DNA from: Pseudidiomarina aestuarii | Lineage (GTDB): Bacteria > Pseudomonadota > Gammaproteobacteria > Enterobacterales > Alteromonadaceae | Reading direction: 5' to 3' | Length of the DNA: 5,689 bases | Assembly (NCBI GenBank): GCA_003030745.1 | Contig: PYVG01000045.1 | Span: 1-5,689, forward strand | Notes under the pieces: model-generated | Databases searched by the model: none | What the model saw: the letters and a program-made list of their open reading frames with translations, nothing else | What the model was told of the DNA's origin: nothing | Position numbers and translations under genes: made by a program | Shown: piece after piece, positions 5,638-5,689 of the stretch | How the letters are laid out: each line of letters opens with the position of its first letter | How positions within the stretch are numbered: position 1 is the first letter of the stretch

Positions 5638-5689
5638 TGTTTATCCCTGCTGCCAACCAAAAAATCTGGCTGTGCACCACACCCGTGGA
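5637..5689 (+). CDS. tnpB: IS66-family protein TnpB, N-terminal fragment (runs off the window)
   Basis: The first 17 codons read MFIPAANQKIWLCTTPV and are then cut by the window edge. TnpB proteins of IS66 elements begin in this style, with a short hydrophobic start and a conserved W-L-x-x-x-x-x-D segment. The position directly after tnpA with a one-base overlap is the canonical arrangement. TnpB is an accessory factor needed for transposition. It is not related to the TnpB nucleases of IS200/IS605 elements. Confidence 0.88.
   Translation, partial: MFIPAANQKIWLCTTPV

Larger units (their letters stand above)
5276..5689 (+). mobile_element. Left-hand end of an IS66-family insertion sequence (partial, continues right of window)
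   Basis: The element starts with a GTAAGCG terminal repeat, followed by a short leader, a complete tnpA and the beginning of tnpB. This is the gene order of IS66-family elements (tnpA, tnpB, tnpC). It has the same orientation as the element ending at 119, and its left repeat is the exact complement of that element's right repeat. The transposase tnpC and the right end are outside the window. Confidence 0.9.

Noticed and set aside
1..5689. CRISPR arrays, tRNA or rRNA genes, riboswitches
   Set aside because: No regularly spaced repeats and no tRNA-like or rRNA-like stretches were seen. The only long repeat is the IS terminal inverted repeat.

Overview
The window looks like gammaproteobacterial DNA of roughly balanced GC content. 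The evidence is an RND efflux operon of proteobacterial type, a short DksA/TraR-like zinc-finger protein of the kind common in gamma-proteobacteria, and an IS66-family insertion sequence. An Alteromonadales/Chromatiales-type host (such as Rheinheimera or Shewanella relatives) would fit, but that is an impression from protein style and I cannot confirm it.

Layout: (1) Positions 1-119 are the right end of an IS66-like element. They hold the last codons of an unidentified reading frame and a terminal inverted repeat ending at 119. (2) Positions 127-441 (+) encode a 104-residue DksA/TraR-type C4 zinc-finger protein whose ATG lies only 7 bases beyond the IS end. (3) A strong hairpin at 445-471 separates it from the converging efflux operon. 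(4) Positions 481-5124 (-) form one operon, transcribed right to left: a TetR-family repressor, a lipoprotein membrane fusion protein and an RND inner-membrane pump. The junctions are tight (4-bp ATGA overlap, then an 11-bp gap). No outer-membrane channel gene is present. (5) Positions 5125-5275 are the operon's control region, with a perfect TATAAT box and a 14-bp near-palindrome just downstream, a likely repressor operator. (6) Positions 5276-5689 are the left end of an IS66-family element in the same orientation as the first: inverted repeat, tnpA, and the first codons of tnpB.

Two points stand out. First, the terminal repeats at 99-119 and 5276-5296 are exact reverse complements, so the efflux module lies between two ends of the same or nearly identical IS66-type elements in direct orientation. 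This is the geometry of a composite transposon or of an excisable/amplifiable segment. Second, the TetR repressor appears to carry a one-base loss in an A-tract four codons after a well-placed TTG start. Restoring one A gives a complete 180-residue TetR protein. If this is real and not a sequencing error, the pump operon may have lost its local repressor and be constitutively expressed. No wholly new system is evident. The interest lies in an IS-bracketed efflux cassette with a probably broken regulator.
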